Assembly (NCBI GenBank): GCA_044347755.1
Contig: JBIKUE010000007.1
Span: 1 to 64,000 of the forward strand
Direction of reading: 5' to 3'
DNA from: M3007 sp044347755
GTDB taxonomy: Bacteria; Bacteroidota; Bacteroidia; Chitinophagales; Saprospiraceae
Length of the DNA: 64,000 nucleotides
Both the position numbers and the translations under genes were made by a program. Every line of letters starts with the position of its first letter. Position 1 is the first letter of the stretch. Below, one piece after another: positions 44,432 to 52,736 of the stretch. The notes below the pieces were generated by a model that worked only from the letters and a program-made list of their open reading frames with translations, did no database searches and had not been told where the DNA came from.

Positions 44432-45439
44432 ATGAAAATCATCATCCCTATGGCCGGTCGTGGCACGCGTTTACGGCCTCATACACTCACGGTTCCCAAA
44501 CCTTTAATACCGGTTGCGGGGAAACCTATCATTCAGCGATTGGTTGAAGATCTGGCAAGTTCCTACCATGGATCCATTGAAGAAATCGCCTACGTAGTTG
44601 GCGATTTCGGCATTGAGGTTGAAAAAGAATTAATCGCGATTGCTGAAAGGTTGGGCGCTAAAGGAACCCTTTACCATCAGGATAAAGCCCTGGGTGTGGG
44701 TCATGCAATAGCCTGCGCAGCCGACAGTCTGAATGGCAAGTGCATTGTGGCATTTGCGGATACACTATTTAAGGCTGACTTCAAATTCAACGATCAGGAA
44801 GATGGTGTGATCTGGACCCAAAAGGTGGAAGATCCCAGTTCTTTTGGTGTCATTAAACTGGATTCAGAAGGCTATATCATTGACATGGTAGAAAAGCCGG
44901 CAACTTTTGTATCAGACCTTGCTATTGTTGGAATATATTATTTTAAAGAAGGGGAAAAACTGCGGGATGCCCTGCGTCATATTATTACCAATAACATTCG
45001 GGAAAAAAATGAGTATCAGCTCACAACAGCGCTGGCACACCTAAAAAATCAGGGCGCCAGATTCCGAACCGGACAAATCGAGGAATGGCTGGATTGTGGA
45101 ACGAAAGAGAACATCCTGCATTCTAACGCCAGAATGCTCGAAATTCATCAGGAACAAAGGTTGATCGCTGCAACTGCCCTTGTAGAAAACAGTGTAATCA
45201 TACCTCCCTGCTTCATTGGTGAAAATGCGGTGATCCGTAACAGTGTTATTGGGCCACATGTGAGTGTTGGGCACCATTCCAAAGTAGAAAGCACGATCAT
45301 CAGCAACAGTATCGTTCAAAATCAAGCACACCTAAAAAATGCGGTGCTGGAGAGCTCGCTGATCGGGAATGCAAGCCGGTATGAAGGTTCAAGGTATGCA
45401 CTGGACCTGGGTGATTTTTCCAATTTTTCCAAACGTTAA
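44432..45439 (+). CDS. Sugar-1-phosphate nucleotidyltransferase with left-handed beta-helix tail
   Basis: Transfers a nucleotidyl group to a sugar 1-phosphate, giving an NDP-sugar. The 335-residue protein has the nucleotide-binding GRGTRLRPHTLTVPKP signature (9-24), a GVGHAIACA stretch and F-A-D-T as metal-binding region, and a VEKPA loop. From about 245 hexapeptide repeats (SVIIPPCFIGENAVIRNSVIGP) form a beta-helix, the GlmU/GlgC-like organisation. It may be a glucose-1-phosphate thymidylyltransferase or an UDP-GlcNAc pyrophosphorylase relative; the product is unresolved. It follows dut and its stop codon abuts, with no gap, the stop codon of the convergent gene. Confidence 0.85.
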   Translation: MKIIIPMAGRGTRLRPHTLTVPKPLIPVAGKPIIQRLVEDLASSYHGSIEEIAYVVGDFGIEVEKELIAIAERLGAKGTLYHQDKALGVGHAIACAADSLNGKCIVAFADTLFKADFKFNDQEDGVIWTQKVEDPSSFGVIKLDSEGYIIDMVEKPATFVSDLAIVGIYYFKEGEKLRDALRHIITNNIREKNEYQLTTALAHLKNQGARFRTGQIEEWLDCGTKENILHSNARMLEIHQEQRLIAATALVENSVIIPPCFIGENAVIRNSVIGPHVSVGHHSKVESTIISNSIVQNQAHLKNAVLESSLIGNASRYEGSRYALDLGDFSNFSKR

Positions 45440-46867
45440 TCACTTTTTGCCAAACTGATATAGATCAACCTTATATAAGTTATAGTTGGGAATCTCAGGA
45501 TCTGGCTGACCCAGGAAATAGAGTTTGCCGTTGCGTGCTTTGTAGTTCTGGCAAAGCAAGGGCGCCTCGCGAATGACATAGCTTTTGCCGGCAGCACCAG
45601 TTTCAAAATCAAGCTCCCGTAGTGTTAGTCCATCTATATACTTCCTGAAAATTCCATAGGCTCTACCCGTATACGAGTCCAAGACCGTGAATTTCCTCCA
45701 ACCTCTTCCCTTGTGATAGGTCAAGGGAGATTGTGTTGCTTTAAACAATTTGCCTCCTTCGTTTGTCGGCTCAAGTCGGACCATCACACTTTGTTGATGA
45801 TTCAGAAACAATACCGTGTCTCCCAGGAAAAACAACGGAACATACAAAGAATCGATACTTATGGAAGGAATATCATGTAATTCTTGTTGAAAATGCTGTT
45901 CCATGTGATCCATTAATTCATCTCCCTCTAAAGGATTGGCATCTTTGGGCTTATCAGCTAATGTTTGATCAACAGATTCAATGGGCTTTGCGTTACGATT
46001 CTTCTTTGCGTTCTCCTCATATTGATCCCTCCACTCAAAACGATCTTTTTTATAATAATCACGAACCAGTTTTTGCATCCACTCAAAGGCAAGTTCGTCG
46101 TAAACGGCCATAAGCGGGTGGTAAATGCCATTTGGATCCATCCAGTCAAACTGAACCGAATATTTTGACCGGAACTCGAAAAAGTAGCATCCATTTACAA
46201 ATGCGATGCATGGCTTAACAAAACCCAAAAAATCAGTGCTGGGATACTGACCTAAAGTATCCAACTGATCCGTTTTCGACATCGTTTCAATGGTCCATTT
46301 GGATCCAACAATATGATAAGTTCCCTTACAACCTGGATAAATTTCGGTATAACTATCATCTTCAGGTAAATCGATATTCTTTATAACTGACCCTTCCAAA
46401 CTGGTCAAACTTAGGAAATAATGTTTCTTTTTACGGCCAAGTAGCAATATTTGATCCTCTCCAATAAGTTCATAATCCACCAAAGCAGAACTGAAATCTT
46501 CCTTAAAAATATGGTCAATTGCTTTGGATGTGACGGTAAATTCCGGCAGGATATAATCAGCCGCCTGGATGGTAAGTTCCAGGAATTTCGTTCTTTCCTT
46601 AAATTCTACTCCTTTAAACTTGAAACTGAGTTCGGTATATCCAACTCGCTTAACCAAAAGTACTTTTGGACGATACTTGAGTTTTACTTTAAAAAATCCT
46701 AGCTCATCAGTATACCCACGTAGCGTATCATCAACAAAGATAGAGGCTCCAGGCACCGAAACAGAAAGGTCGCTGTGGATAATTCCGGAAACCTCCCAGT
46801 TTTTAGATTGTGCAAACATGGCTGTTGCCCATATCCAGGCAACAAGCAAGCAAGTAGTTTTCGTCAT
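45440..46867 (-). CDS. Exported protein with carboxypeptidase-regulatory-like domain
   Basis: A 475-residue protein with a signal peptide ending near MFAQ (about 19), followed by a carboxypeptidase-D-regulatory-like beta-sandwich (about 26-115, with VSVPGASIFVDDTLRGYTDELGFFKV). The remainder shows short beta-strand repeats that could be a propeller, and an acidic, lysine-rich insertion near 290-330. I cannot name the family. No T9SS sorting tail or TonB-type plug is visible, so it is periplasmic or outer-membrane-associated. It is convergent with the nucleotidyltransferase gene and divergent from atpB. Confidence 0.6.
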   Translation of the reverse strand: MTKTTCLLVAWIWATAMFAQSKNWEVSGIIHSDLSVSVPGASIFVDDTLRGYTDELGFFKVKLKYRPKVLLVKRVGYTELSFKFKGVEFKERTKFLELTIQAADYILPEFTVTSKAIDHIFKEDFSSALVDYELIGEDQILLLGRKKKHYFLSLTSLEGSVIKNIDLPEDDSYTEIYPGCKGTYHIVGSKWTIETMSKTDQLDTLGQYPSTDFLGFVKPCIAFVNGCYFFEFRSKYSVQFDWMDPNGIYHPLMAVYDELAFEWMQKLVRDYYKKDRFEWRDQYEENAKKNRNAKPIESVDQTLADKPKDANPLEGDELMDHMEQHFQQELHDIPSISIDSLYVPLFFLGDTVLFLNHQQSVMVRLEPTNEGGKLFKATQSPLTYHKGRGWRKFTVLDSYTGRAYGIFRKYIDGLTLRELDFETGAAGKSYVIREAPLLCQNYKARNGKLYFLGQPDPEIPNYNLYKVDLYQFGKK

Positions 46868-47063
46868 TATTAGTGATTATAGGTTAGTTTGAGAAAATCA
46901 AAGAAAAAATCATGCCACTCAAAGGTGTAAAATCCGTCAATCTTTACCTTTCAAACATGGGTCCCCAAATTTAATTCCGAATCCCGCCCCCCTACCCCCC
47001 TGTCTGCCCTATATTTTTTGGAAAAATAGTTTGACTTGGTTTTTTTATCAGAAAATAGCATCG

Positions 47064-47071
47064 TACTTTTG
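47064..47071 (+). promoter_or_regulatory. -7 box ahead of the ATP synthase operon
   Basis: TACTTTTG, followed by CAG, matches TAnnTTTG and lies 35 nt before the atpB ATG. A TTG lies about 25 nt upstream, further than usual for a -33 element. Confidence 0.45.
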
Positions 47072-47106
47072 CAGCCGATTTAATCAAAGATTTTTCCAAA
47101 GTGGGT

Positions 47107-48447
47107 ATGAACTTTGTTCGCAAATATAGTTTAGTACTGATTTTCAGTGGTTTGTGCACTTTTGCTTTCGCACAGGCCGGACACGAACACCACGATCACC
47201 CTCACACTGCTCCACAGGAACAGACTGCTGATAAGGCACACGAGGGCGAACATCATGATGCAGGCACTGAAAATGCCGGTCATGAGGCCCATGAAGAAGG
47301 CCCATGTGGTCACTCCCTCAGCATTGAACCCGAATTTAATGCTGGTGACAATGCGGTTCACCACATTTCCGACGCTAACGTGATCCATGTGATCGGAGAT
47401 GTTTACATTAACCTTCCAGTAATTCTTAAATCAGCTAAAGGCTGGAAAGCAGGAACTACCGGTATGTTCCATGTACATCACCACGGTAATGGCGAATTAG
47501 CCAACGATGGTTATGTATTGGTTCACGGAAGCGTGATGCGAATTCTGGATGAAAAATTCCAGCAAGGCGAATTCAAAGTTGAAGACTATACCCACCAGGT
47601 GGTTGAAGAAGGCGGGAAGTCCAAAACGGTTTACAATGCCCTCATTGACGGCCAATGCCTGCGTTTGGAATCCAAAACAACTTACGACGGTGGTATTCTC
47701 GGTGGCGGCGTAACTGGTTTCTCTGATTTCAGCATCACCCGCAACGTGTTCACCATGTTGCTCACCTTCGTGATTCTGTTTCTTATTTTCCGCATGGTAG
47801 CTAAGCAGGCTACACGTACAGTACACCATGCGCCAAAAGGCCTTCAAAACTTCATAGAGCCTTTCTACACCTTTATCCGTGATGAAGTTGCCAAGCCAAA
47901 CATCGGTCCAAAATACGAGAAATATATGCCATACCTGTTGTCGGCATTTTTCTTCATTCTTGGTTTGAACCTGATTGGCCAGATTCCATTCTTCCCGGGA
48001 GGCGCTAACGTAACCGGAAACATATCTATTACGATTGTTCTGGCTGTAATAACCTTTCTGATCTCTACATTTAGTGCCAACAAACACTTCTGGGAGCACA
48101 CTTTGTGGATGCCCGGAGTGCCTGCAGTACTCAAAATATTCATTCTGACGCCTATTGAAATCCTCGGCGTTTTCCTCAAGCCGTTCACCTTGCTCCTTCG
48201 TCTTTTTGCGAACATCACAGCAGGTCACATTGTGATCCTGAGCTTTGTAAGCCTCATTTTCATTCTGGGCAAGGCTGGCGAAAGTGTAGGAGGATCCGTA
48301 GCAGGTGCTGCAGCCTCTATTCCGTTGACACTCTTCATGATGACACTTGAATTGCTGGTGGCTTTCCTCCAGGCATTCATCTTCACCATGCTTAGTGCCA
48401 CTTATATTGGTACTGCGATTGAAGAACCACACCACGATCATCACTGA
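47107..48447 (+). CDS. atpB: ATP synthase F0 subunit a with His-rich extensions
   Basis: Proton channel subunit of F-type ATP synthase in the inner membrane. The 446-residue protein is far longer than the roughly 250-residue classical form. It starts with a signal peptide-like helix (about 8-22, FAQAG), a His/Glu/Asp-rich stretch (26-70, with HEHHDHPH and HEGEHHD), and a further periplasmic domain to about 210. The channel domain follows, with five or six membrane helices and the key arginine in LLLRLFANITAGH. It ends HHDHH, also histidine-rich. Long N-terminal extensions are known in Bacteroidota AtpB. I start at ATG 47107; a GTG at 47101 would add two residues. It opens an operon that continues to atpG. 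Confidence 0.93.
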   Translation: MNFVRKYSLVLIFSGLCTFAFAQAGHEHHDHPHTAPQEQTADKAHEGEHHDAGTENAGHEAHEEGPCGHSLSIEPEFNAGDNAVHHISDANVIHVIGDVYINLPVILKSAKGWKAGTTGMFHVHHHGNGELANDGYVLVHGSVMRILDEKFQQGEFKVEDYTHQVVEEGGKSKTVYNALIDGQCLRLESKTTYDGGILGGGVTGFSDFSITRNVFTMLLTFVILFLIFRMVAKQATRTVHHAPKGLQNFIEPFYTFIRDEVAKPNIGPKYEKYMPYLLSAFFFILGLNLIGQIPFFPGGANVTGNISITIVLAVITFLISTFSANKHFWEHTLWMPGVPAVLKIFILTPIEILGVFLKPFTLLLRLFANITAGHIVILSFVSLIFILGKAGESVGGSVAGAAASIPLTLFMMTLELLVAFLQAFIFTMLSATYIGTAIEEPHHDHH

Positions 48448-48506
48448 TCAACCTCATAAACCGAACACAACGAGCAATCAACAATCATCAATCATAATTT
48501 TTCATT

Positions 48507-48713
48507 ATGTACGCAGCAATTGGTGCAGGCCTGGCAGTAATCGGCGCAGGTCTCGGAATCGGACAAATCGGTGGCAAAGCAGTTGAGGGCATCGCCCGTC
48601 AACCAGAAGCATCTGGCGATATCCGCGCAAACATGATCCTGACTGCCGCTCTCGTTGAGGGCGCTGCTCTGGTTTGCATGGTATTGTCTTTCTTCGTAGC
48701 CGCTCCGAAGTAA
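48507..48713 (+). CDS. atpE: ATP synthase F0 subunit c
   Basis: Proteolipid that forms the rotating c-ring. The 68-residue hairpin has helix 1 with the glycine-rich GAGLGIGQIGGK segment, the polar loop RQPE (31-34) and helix 2 with the essential carboxylate E51 in ALVEGAALV. The residue after E51 is glycine rather than serine, and no sodium-ligand pattern is seen, so protons are the likely coupling ion. The protein is slightly shorter than the usual 70-80 residues. A terminator-like hairpin follows at once, before atpF. Confidence 0.95.
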   Translation: MYAAIGAGLAVIGAGLGIGQIGGKAVEGIARQPEASGDIRANMILTAALVEGAALVCMVLSFFVAAPK

Positions 48714-48719
48714 TTGTTC

Positions 48720-48766
48720 CCGGGCCGGCGCGAAGCGGTTGGCAACTCAATGGCCCGGATTTTTTT
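48720..48766 (+). terminator. Intrinsic terminator-like hairpin between atpE and atpF
   Basis: A 7-bp all-GC stem (CCGGGCC at 48720-48726, GGCCCGG at 48752-48758) encloses a 25-nt loop and is followed by A and then seven Ts. It begins 6 nt after the atpE stop and lies within an otherwise continuous operon, so partial termination or RNA end protection could raise the level of atpE relative to the genes after it. Confidence 0.65.
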
Positions 48767-48827
48767 GATCATGTTCAGGGTGTTCACACCCCTACACATA
48801 TTTTATCACTCATAACTCATCACTACG

Positions 48828-49340
48828 ATGTTGTTTTTGGCAGATTTCAACGTACTTAAACCCGAACCAGGGCTTCTTTTCTGGACCACTGTCATTTTCC
48901 TCATTTTCTGGTTCATGATGAGCCGCTTTGCATTCAAGCCTATCGGCAATGCATTGAAACAGCGTGAACTGGACATCCAGAATGCGTTGGACGAGGCAAA
49001 AAAGGCTCGCGAAGAAATGTCTCAGCTTCAGGCAGAGAACGAAAAACTACTTGCACAAGCTCGTGAAGAGCGTTCTGCTATTCTCAAAGAAGCCAAAGAG
49101 GCAAAAGATGAGATCATTGCTGAAGCTAAGGAGCGCGCAAATGCTGAATACAAGCGTAAAGTGGAAAGCGCCATCCAGGATATCGAGAACCAAAAGCAGG
49201 CAGCTTTGGTATCCTTGAAAAACCAGGCTGGCCAAATGGCCGTGGATATTGCAGAAAAACTGCTTCGCCGCGAATTGTCCAATAAAGCCGAGCAGGAAGC
49301 TTACGCTAAAACGCTGGCTGATTCTATCAACCTGAACTAA
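48828..49340 (+). CDS. atpF: ATP synthase F0 subunit b
   Basis: Peripheral stalk subunit tying F1 to the membrane. The 170-residue protein has one membrane helix (about 14-33, GLLFWTTVIFLIFWFMMSRF) and then a long charged coiled coil rich in Glu, Lys and Ala, with EAKKAREEMSQLQAENEKLL and further heptads to about 150. Typical length and form. It starts 62 nt after the hairpin that follows atpE and 11 nt before atpH. Confidence 0.93.
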   Translation: MLFLADFNVLKPEPGLLFWTTVIFLIFWFMMSRFAFKPIGNALKQRELDIQNALDEAKKAREEMSQLQAENEKLLAQAREERSAILKEAKEAKDEIIAEAKERANAEYKRKVESAIQDIENQKQAALVSLKNQAGQMAVDIAEKLLRRELSNKAEQEAYAKTLADSINLN

Positions 49341-49350
49341 GACGTACAAA

Positions 49351-49911
49351 ATGTCTGTAACACGCATTGCTACCCGGTATGCCAAGTCGCTGATTGACCT
49401 TGCCCTCGAGCAGGGCAAGCTGCCTCAGGTTAGCGCCGATGTCAATTCACTTGCAGCAGCCGCCAAAAACCGCGACCTGCTTTTGATGCTGAAAAGCCCG
49501 ATCATCAGCGCTGATAAAAAGAATGCTGTCCTCTCTGCGATTTTTGGCAAACATATGGACAGCCTGACGATGGCATATATGACCCTACTGGTAAACAAAG
49601 GCCGTGAGGGTTACCTGGCAGAAATCGCCAACGAATTCATCGCCCAATACAAGACCCTGCAAAAAATCACCACTGTTAAGGTGATTGCAGCAGCTCCATT
49701 GAGCGATGCCGTGGTAAGCGACCTTAAGGCCCGCTTGCTGGCCAGTGGCATTACCAACCCCAATCTTGACATCGAAACCAGTGTGGATCCCGAACTGATC
49801 GGCGGTTTTGTGCTGGAATTCGACAACAAGCGTTACGACGCATCAGTTGCCAGCAAACTGGCTGATCTGAATGCCGAGTTCACGAAAAACCTGTACATTA
49901 AAGAATTCTAA
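49351..49911 (+). CDS. atpH: ATP synthase F1 subunit delta
   Basis: Connects the peripheral stalk to the alpha3-beta3 head. The 186-residue protein starts with ATRYAKSLIDLALEQGKL, a normal delta/OSCP opening, and carries the C-terminal family pattern DPELIGGFVLEFDNKRYDASVASKL. It lies 10 nt after atpF. A hairpin with a T tract lies between its stop codon and atpA. Confidence 0.93.
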   Translation: MSVTRIATRYAKSLIDLALEQGKLPQVSADVNSLAAAAKNRDLLLMLKSPIISADKKNAVLSAIFGKHMDSLTMAYMTLLVNKGREGYLAEIANEFIAQYKTLQKITTVKVIAAAPLSDAVVSDLKARLLASGITNPNLDIETSVDPELIGGFVLEFDNKRYDASVASKLADLNAEFTKNLYIKEF

Positions 49912-49918
49912 TTCCATA

Positions 49919-49962
49919 AATCCTGGCCCCTGGTTTTCCCAAGGGCTGGATTTCAATTTTTT
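49919..49962 (+). terminator. Terminator-like hairpin between atpH and atpA
   Basis: AATCCTGGCCCCTGG (49919-49933) pairs imperfectly with CCAAGGGCTGGATT (49939-49952) and a T-rich tract follows at about 49951-49962. As with the atpE hairpin it lies inside the operon and could be an attenuator, a processing site or a weak terminator. Confidence 0.45.
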
Positions 49963-49986
49963 AGCATCAACAAATCCATATAAGTC

Positions 49987-51576
49987 ATGGCAGACGTACG
50001 ACCGGAAGAAATCTCCGCGATATTGAAACAGCAACTGTCCGGCTTCGGGGCTGAAACAAACCTTGAAGAAGTAGGTACAGTGTTGCAAGTGGGCGACGGT
50101 ATCGCCCGTGTTTACGGCCTGAACCGCGCTCAGTCCGGCGAACTGGTTGAATTTGAAAATGGCACCCGCGCCATCGTATTGAACCTTGAAGAAGACAACG
50201 TAGGTGTCGTACTCATGGGTTCTCCAGACGGTATCCGCGAAGGTTCCAAAGTAAAACGCACCGGCCAGATTGCTTCTATCGAAGTTGGCGACGGTTTTGT
50301 AGGCCGCGTAGTTAACCCACTAGGCCAGCCGATAGACGGTAAAGGTCCGATTACAGGCGCTAAATACGAAATGCCGCTGGAGCGTAAAGCTCCGGGTGTA
50401 ATTTACCGTCAGCCGGTAAACGAACCACTTCAAACCGGTGTAAAAGCTATTGACGCGATGATTCCAATCGGCCGTGGTCAGCGTGAGCTGATCATTGGCG
50501 ACCGTCAGACCGGTAAAACGGCTATTGCCATTGACACCATCATCAACCAGAAAGAGTTCTACGATCGCGGCGAGCCTGTATTCTGTATTTACGTGGCTTG
50601 TGGTCAGAAAGCTTCTACGGTTGCAACTGTTGCCCGCACCCTTGAAGAGTACGGCGCTATGGCTTACACAGTGATCGTGTCTGCTTCTGCATCTGATCCG
50701 GCTCCGCTGCAATTCTACGCTCCATTCGCTGGCGCTTGTATCGGTGAGTTCTTCCGCGACACCGGCCGTCCGGCGCTGATCATTTATGATGACCTGTCTA
50801 AACAGGCCGTTGCATACCGCGAAGTATCTCTGTTGCTGCGTCGCCCTCCAGGCCGTGAGGCTTACCCTGGCGACGTATTCTACCTGCACAGCCGCTTGCT
50901 CGAGCGTGCAGCTAAAGTAAACCAAACGCAGGAAGTGGCACTGGCTATGAACGACCTTCCTCCAAGCCTCGTAAAAGCAGGTCTGGTAAAAGGTGGTGGT
51001 TCTTTGACAGCGCTTCCGATCATCGAAACACAGGCTGGTGACGTATCTGCGTATATCCCAACCAACGTAATTTCTATTACCGACGGTCAGATCTTCCTGG
51101 AGTCTAACCTGTTTAACGCAGGTGTGCGTCCGGCGATTAACGTAGGTATCTCTGTAAGCCGTGTAGGTGGTAACGCACAGATCAAATCCATGAAGAAGAT
51201 CTCCGGCACACTGAAGCTCGACCAGGCTCAGTACCGTGAGCTGGAGGCATTTGCCAAGTTCGGTTCAGATCTTGATGCTGCTACTCAGGCTGTATTGGCC
51301 AAAGGCGCACGTAACGTGGAAATCCTGAAGCAGCCACAGTATAGCCCTGTTTCTGTTGAAAAGCAGGTGGCTATCATCTACCTGGGTACCAATAACCTGC
51401 TCCGTGATGTTCCGCTCGATAAGATTCAGGAATTTGAACACCTGTTCCTTGAGCGTATGGAAAACAAATTGCCAGAAGTACTCGAAGAGTTCCGTAAAGG
51501 CAAATTGGAAGATGCCAGCCTGGCTAAAGTACGTGAGCTGGCAGCAGATCTGGCAGGCGGATATAAAAAAATGTGA
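49987..51576 (+). CDS. atpA: ATP synthase F1 subunit alpha
   Basis: Regulatory nucleotide-binding subunit of the F1 hexamer. The 529-residue protein has the Walker A GDRQTGKT (171-178), preceded by the IGRGQREL stretch, and the conserved catalytic-interface arginine segment SVSRVGGNAQIKSM further on. Full length and strongly conserved, with GC-rich codon use typical of highly expressed genes in this genome. A 156-nt spacer with a repeat hairpin separates it from atpG. Confidence 0.96.
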   Translation: MADVRPEEISAILKQQLSGFGAETNLEEVGTVLQVGDGIARVYGLNRAQSGELVEFENGTRAIVLNLEEDNVGVVLMGSPDGIREGSKVKRTGQIASIEVGDGFVGRVVNPLGQPIDGKGPITGAKYEMPLERKAPGVIYRQPVNEPLQTGVKAIDAMIPIGRGQRELIIGDRQTGKTAIAIDTIINQKEFYDRGEPVFCIYVACGQKASTVATVARTLEEYGAMAYTVIVSASASDPAPLQFYAPFAGACIGEFFRDTGRPALIIYDDLSKQAVAYREVSLLLRRPPGREAYPGDVFYLHSRLLERAAKVNQTQEVALAMNDLPPSLVKAGLVKGGGSLTALPIIETQAGDVSAYIPTNVISITDGQIFLESNLFNAGVRPAINVGISVSRVGGNAQIKSMKKISGTLKLDQAQYRELEAFAKFGSDLDAATQAVLAKGARNVEILKQPQYSPVSVEKQVAIIYLGTNNLLRDVPLDKIQEFEHLFLERMENKLPEVLEEFRKGKLEDASLAKVRELAADLAGGYKKM

Positions 51577-51726
51577 TTAATGTGGTGAATGTGGTGAATG
51601 TGGGAAATGAGATTTAGGAACGTACCGAACAGATTCGTAGGCTCCTTAACAATTCCCACATTCGCCACATTCAACACATTCAACACATTCCTCAAATTCC
51701 CCACATTCAACACATTACCCACATTA
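51577..51726 (+). repeat. Tandem CACATTCAA repeats forming a large hairpin between atpA and atpG
   Basis: Three successive AATGTGGTG-type units at 51577-51605 can pair with the inverse ATTCCCACATTCGCCACATTCAACACATT at 51652-51680, giving a stem of about 27 bp with one mismatch and one wobble. Further CACATTCAA-like units continue to about 51726. The atpG reading frame happens to stay open through the repeat, but the true start is the ATG after it. The array may attenuate or stabilise the atp transcript. Confidence 0.75.
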
Positions 51727-51732
51727 TTTAAT

Positions 51733-52626
51733 ATGGCTGGCGGTTTAAAAGAAGTACGCGAACGGATTAAGTCGGTAATCAATACACAGCAGATTACTAA
51801 GGCCATGAAAATGGTATCTGCTGCAAAACTGCGCAAAGCACAAAATGCTATTGTTCAGGTGCGCCCGTATGCCGATCGTCTGAACCGTATGTTGTCCAAT
51901 ATCCTGTCTAATCTGGATGGAGGCGCCAATACCAGTTTTGGAACGGCACGTGAAGTGAAAAACGTATTGGTGGTGGTAATCACCTCCAATCGTGGTCTTT
52001 GCGGTGCTTTCAACACCAACATTTGCAAAGAAACGACTGCGTTGATCAATGAAAAGTATGGCAAACAACGCCGCGATGGTAATGTAAGCATGCTGTTTAT
52101 TGGAAAAAAAGGTTATGATTATTTCCGCCGCCGTTTGCGCGATGTAACCTTCATCACCGACTTCATTGATGTGTACGACAATCCGGCTTATGAAAACGTA
52201 AGTCGTGTGGCTCGCGCGCGCATGGATGAATTCTCCACTGGAAAATACGATGCCGTAGAGATAGTATATAGCCGGTTTAAAAACGCTGCTACCGTTTTCC
52301 CTACTTCAGAACAATGGCTTCCTGTGCCTAAGATGGAAGCACCTGCGGGGGCTAAAGTGGCCAAGGCCGACTATATTTTTGAGCCGGATCAACAGCAATT
52401 GCTGGAAACTTTGGTGCCAAGTATTTTGCAACTGTCATTCCACAAATGTGTGCTGGACACACAGGCTTCTGAACATGGTTCCCGTATGACGGCTATGGAC
52501 AAGGCTACTGAAAATGCAGAAGAACTGCTCAAAGCGCTCAAAATTCACTACAACAAGAAGCGACAGGAAGCCATCACAACCGAGCTCGGCGAGATCGTGA
52601 GTGGTGCTGCGGCTTTGGAAGGATAA
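51733..52626 (+). CDS. atpG: ATP synthase F1 subunit gamma
   Basis: Central rotor shaft of F1. The 297-residue protein starts MAGGLKEVRERIKSVINTQQITKAMKMVSAAKLRKAQ, with the classical gamma N-terminal helix, and ends in the other conserved helix with TAMDKATENAEELL. I take ATG 51733 because the 45 residues that precede it come from a DNA repeat with no family similarity. atpD and atpC are absent, as is usual for the split operon in Bacteroidota. A strong terminator follows at 52657-52693. Confidence 0.95.
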   Translation: MAGGLKEVRERIKSVINTQQITKAMKMVSAAKLRKAQNAIVQVRPYADRLNRMLSNILSNLDGGANTSFGTAREVKNVLVVVITSNRGLCGAFNTNICKETTALINEKYGKQRRDGNVSMLFIGKKGYDYFRRRLRDVTFITDFIDVYDNPAYENVSRVARARMDEFSTGKYDAVEIVYSRFKNAATVFPTSEQWLPVPKMEAPAGAKVAKADYIFEPDQQQLLETLVPSILQLSFHKCVLDTQASEHGSRMTAMDKATENAEELLKALKIHYNKKRQEAITTELGEIVSGAAALEG

Positions 52627-52656
52627 ATTACTTTGAAAGATATTTATCCAATTACC

Positions 52657-52693
52657 AAATCGCCCCTTCAGTGAATCGCTGATGGGGCGATTT
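52657..52693 (+). terminator. Intrinsic terminator of the ATP synthase operon
   Basis: A 10-bp stem (AAATCGCCCC 52657-52666, GGGGCGATTT 52684-52693) surrounds a 17-nt loop and is followed by a T-rich tract. It lies about 30 nt after atpG. A TTTG that could serve as the -33 element of argS overlaps its right arm. Confidence 0.75.
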
Positions 52694-52711
52694 GTTTTGC
52701 TCATGAATCCT

Positions 52712-52719
52712 TAATTTTG
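52712..52719 (+). promoter_or_regulatory. -7 box ahead of argS
   Basis: TAATTTTG matches TAnnTTTG, with TTTG at 52691-52694 spaced 17 nt upstream as a good -33 candidate. It is the best two-part promoter match in the window. The start codon is 18 nt downstream. Confidence 0.55.
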
Positions 52720-52736
52720 CGCTTCCTCACTACAAT

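Noticed and set aside
47497..48444. Long 315-codon minus-strand frame across atpB
   Set aside because: It lies entirely antisense to the well conserved atpB and its translation lacks any family features.
51598..51732. 45-residue N-terminal extension of AtpG
   Set aside because: It is translated from the CACATTCAA repeat; homologues begin with the MAGGLKEV-type start encoded at 51733.
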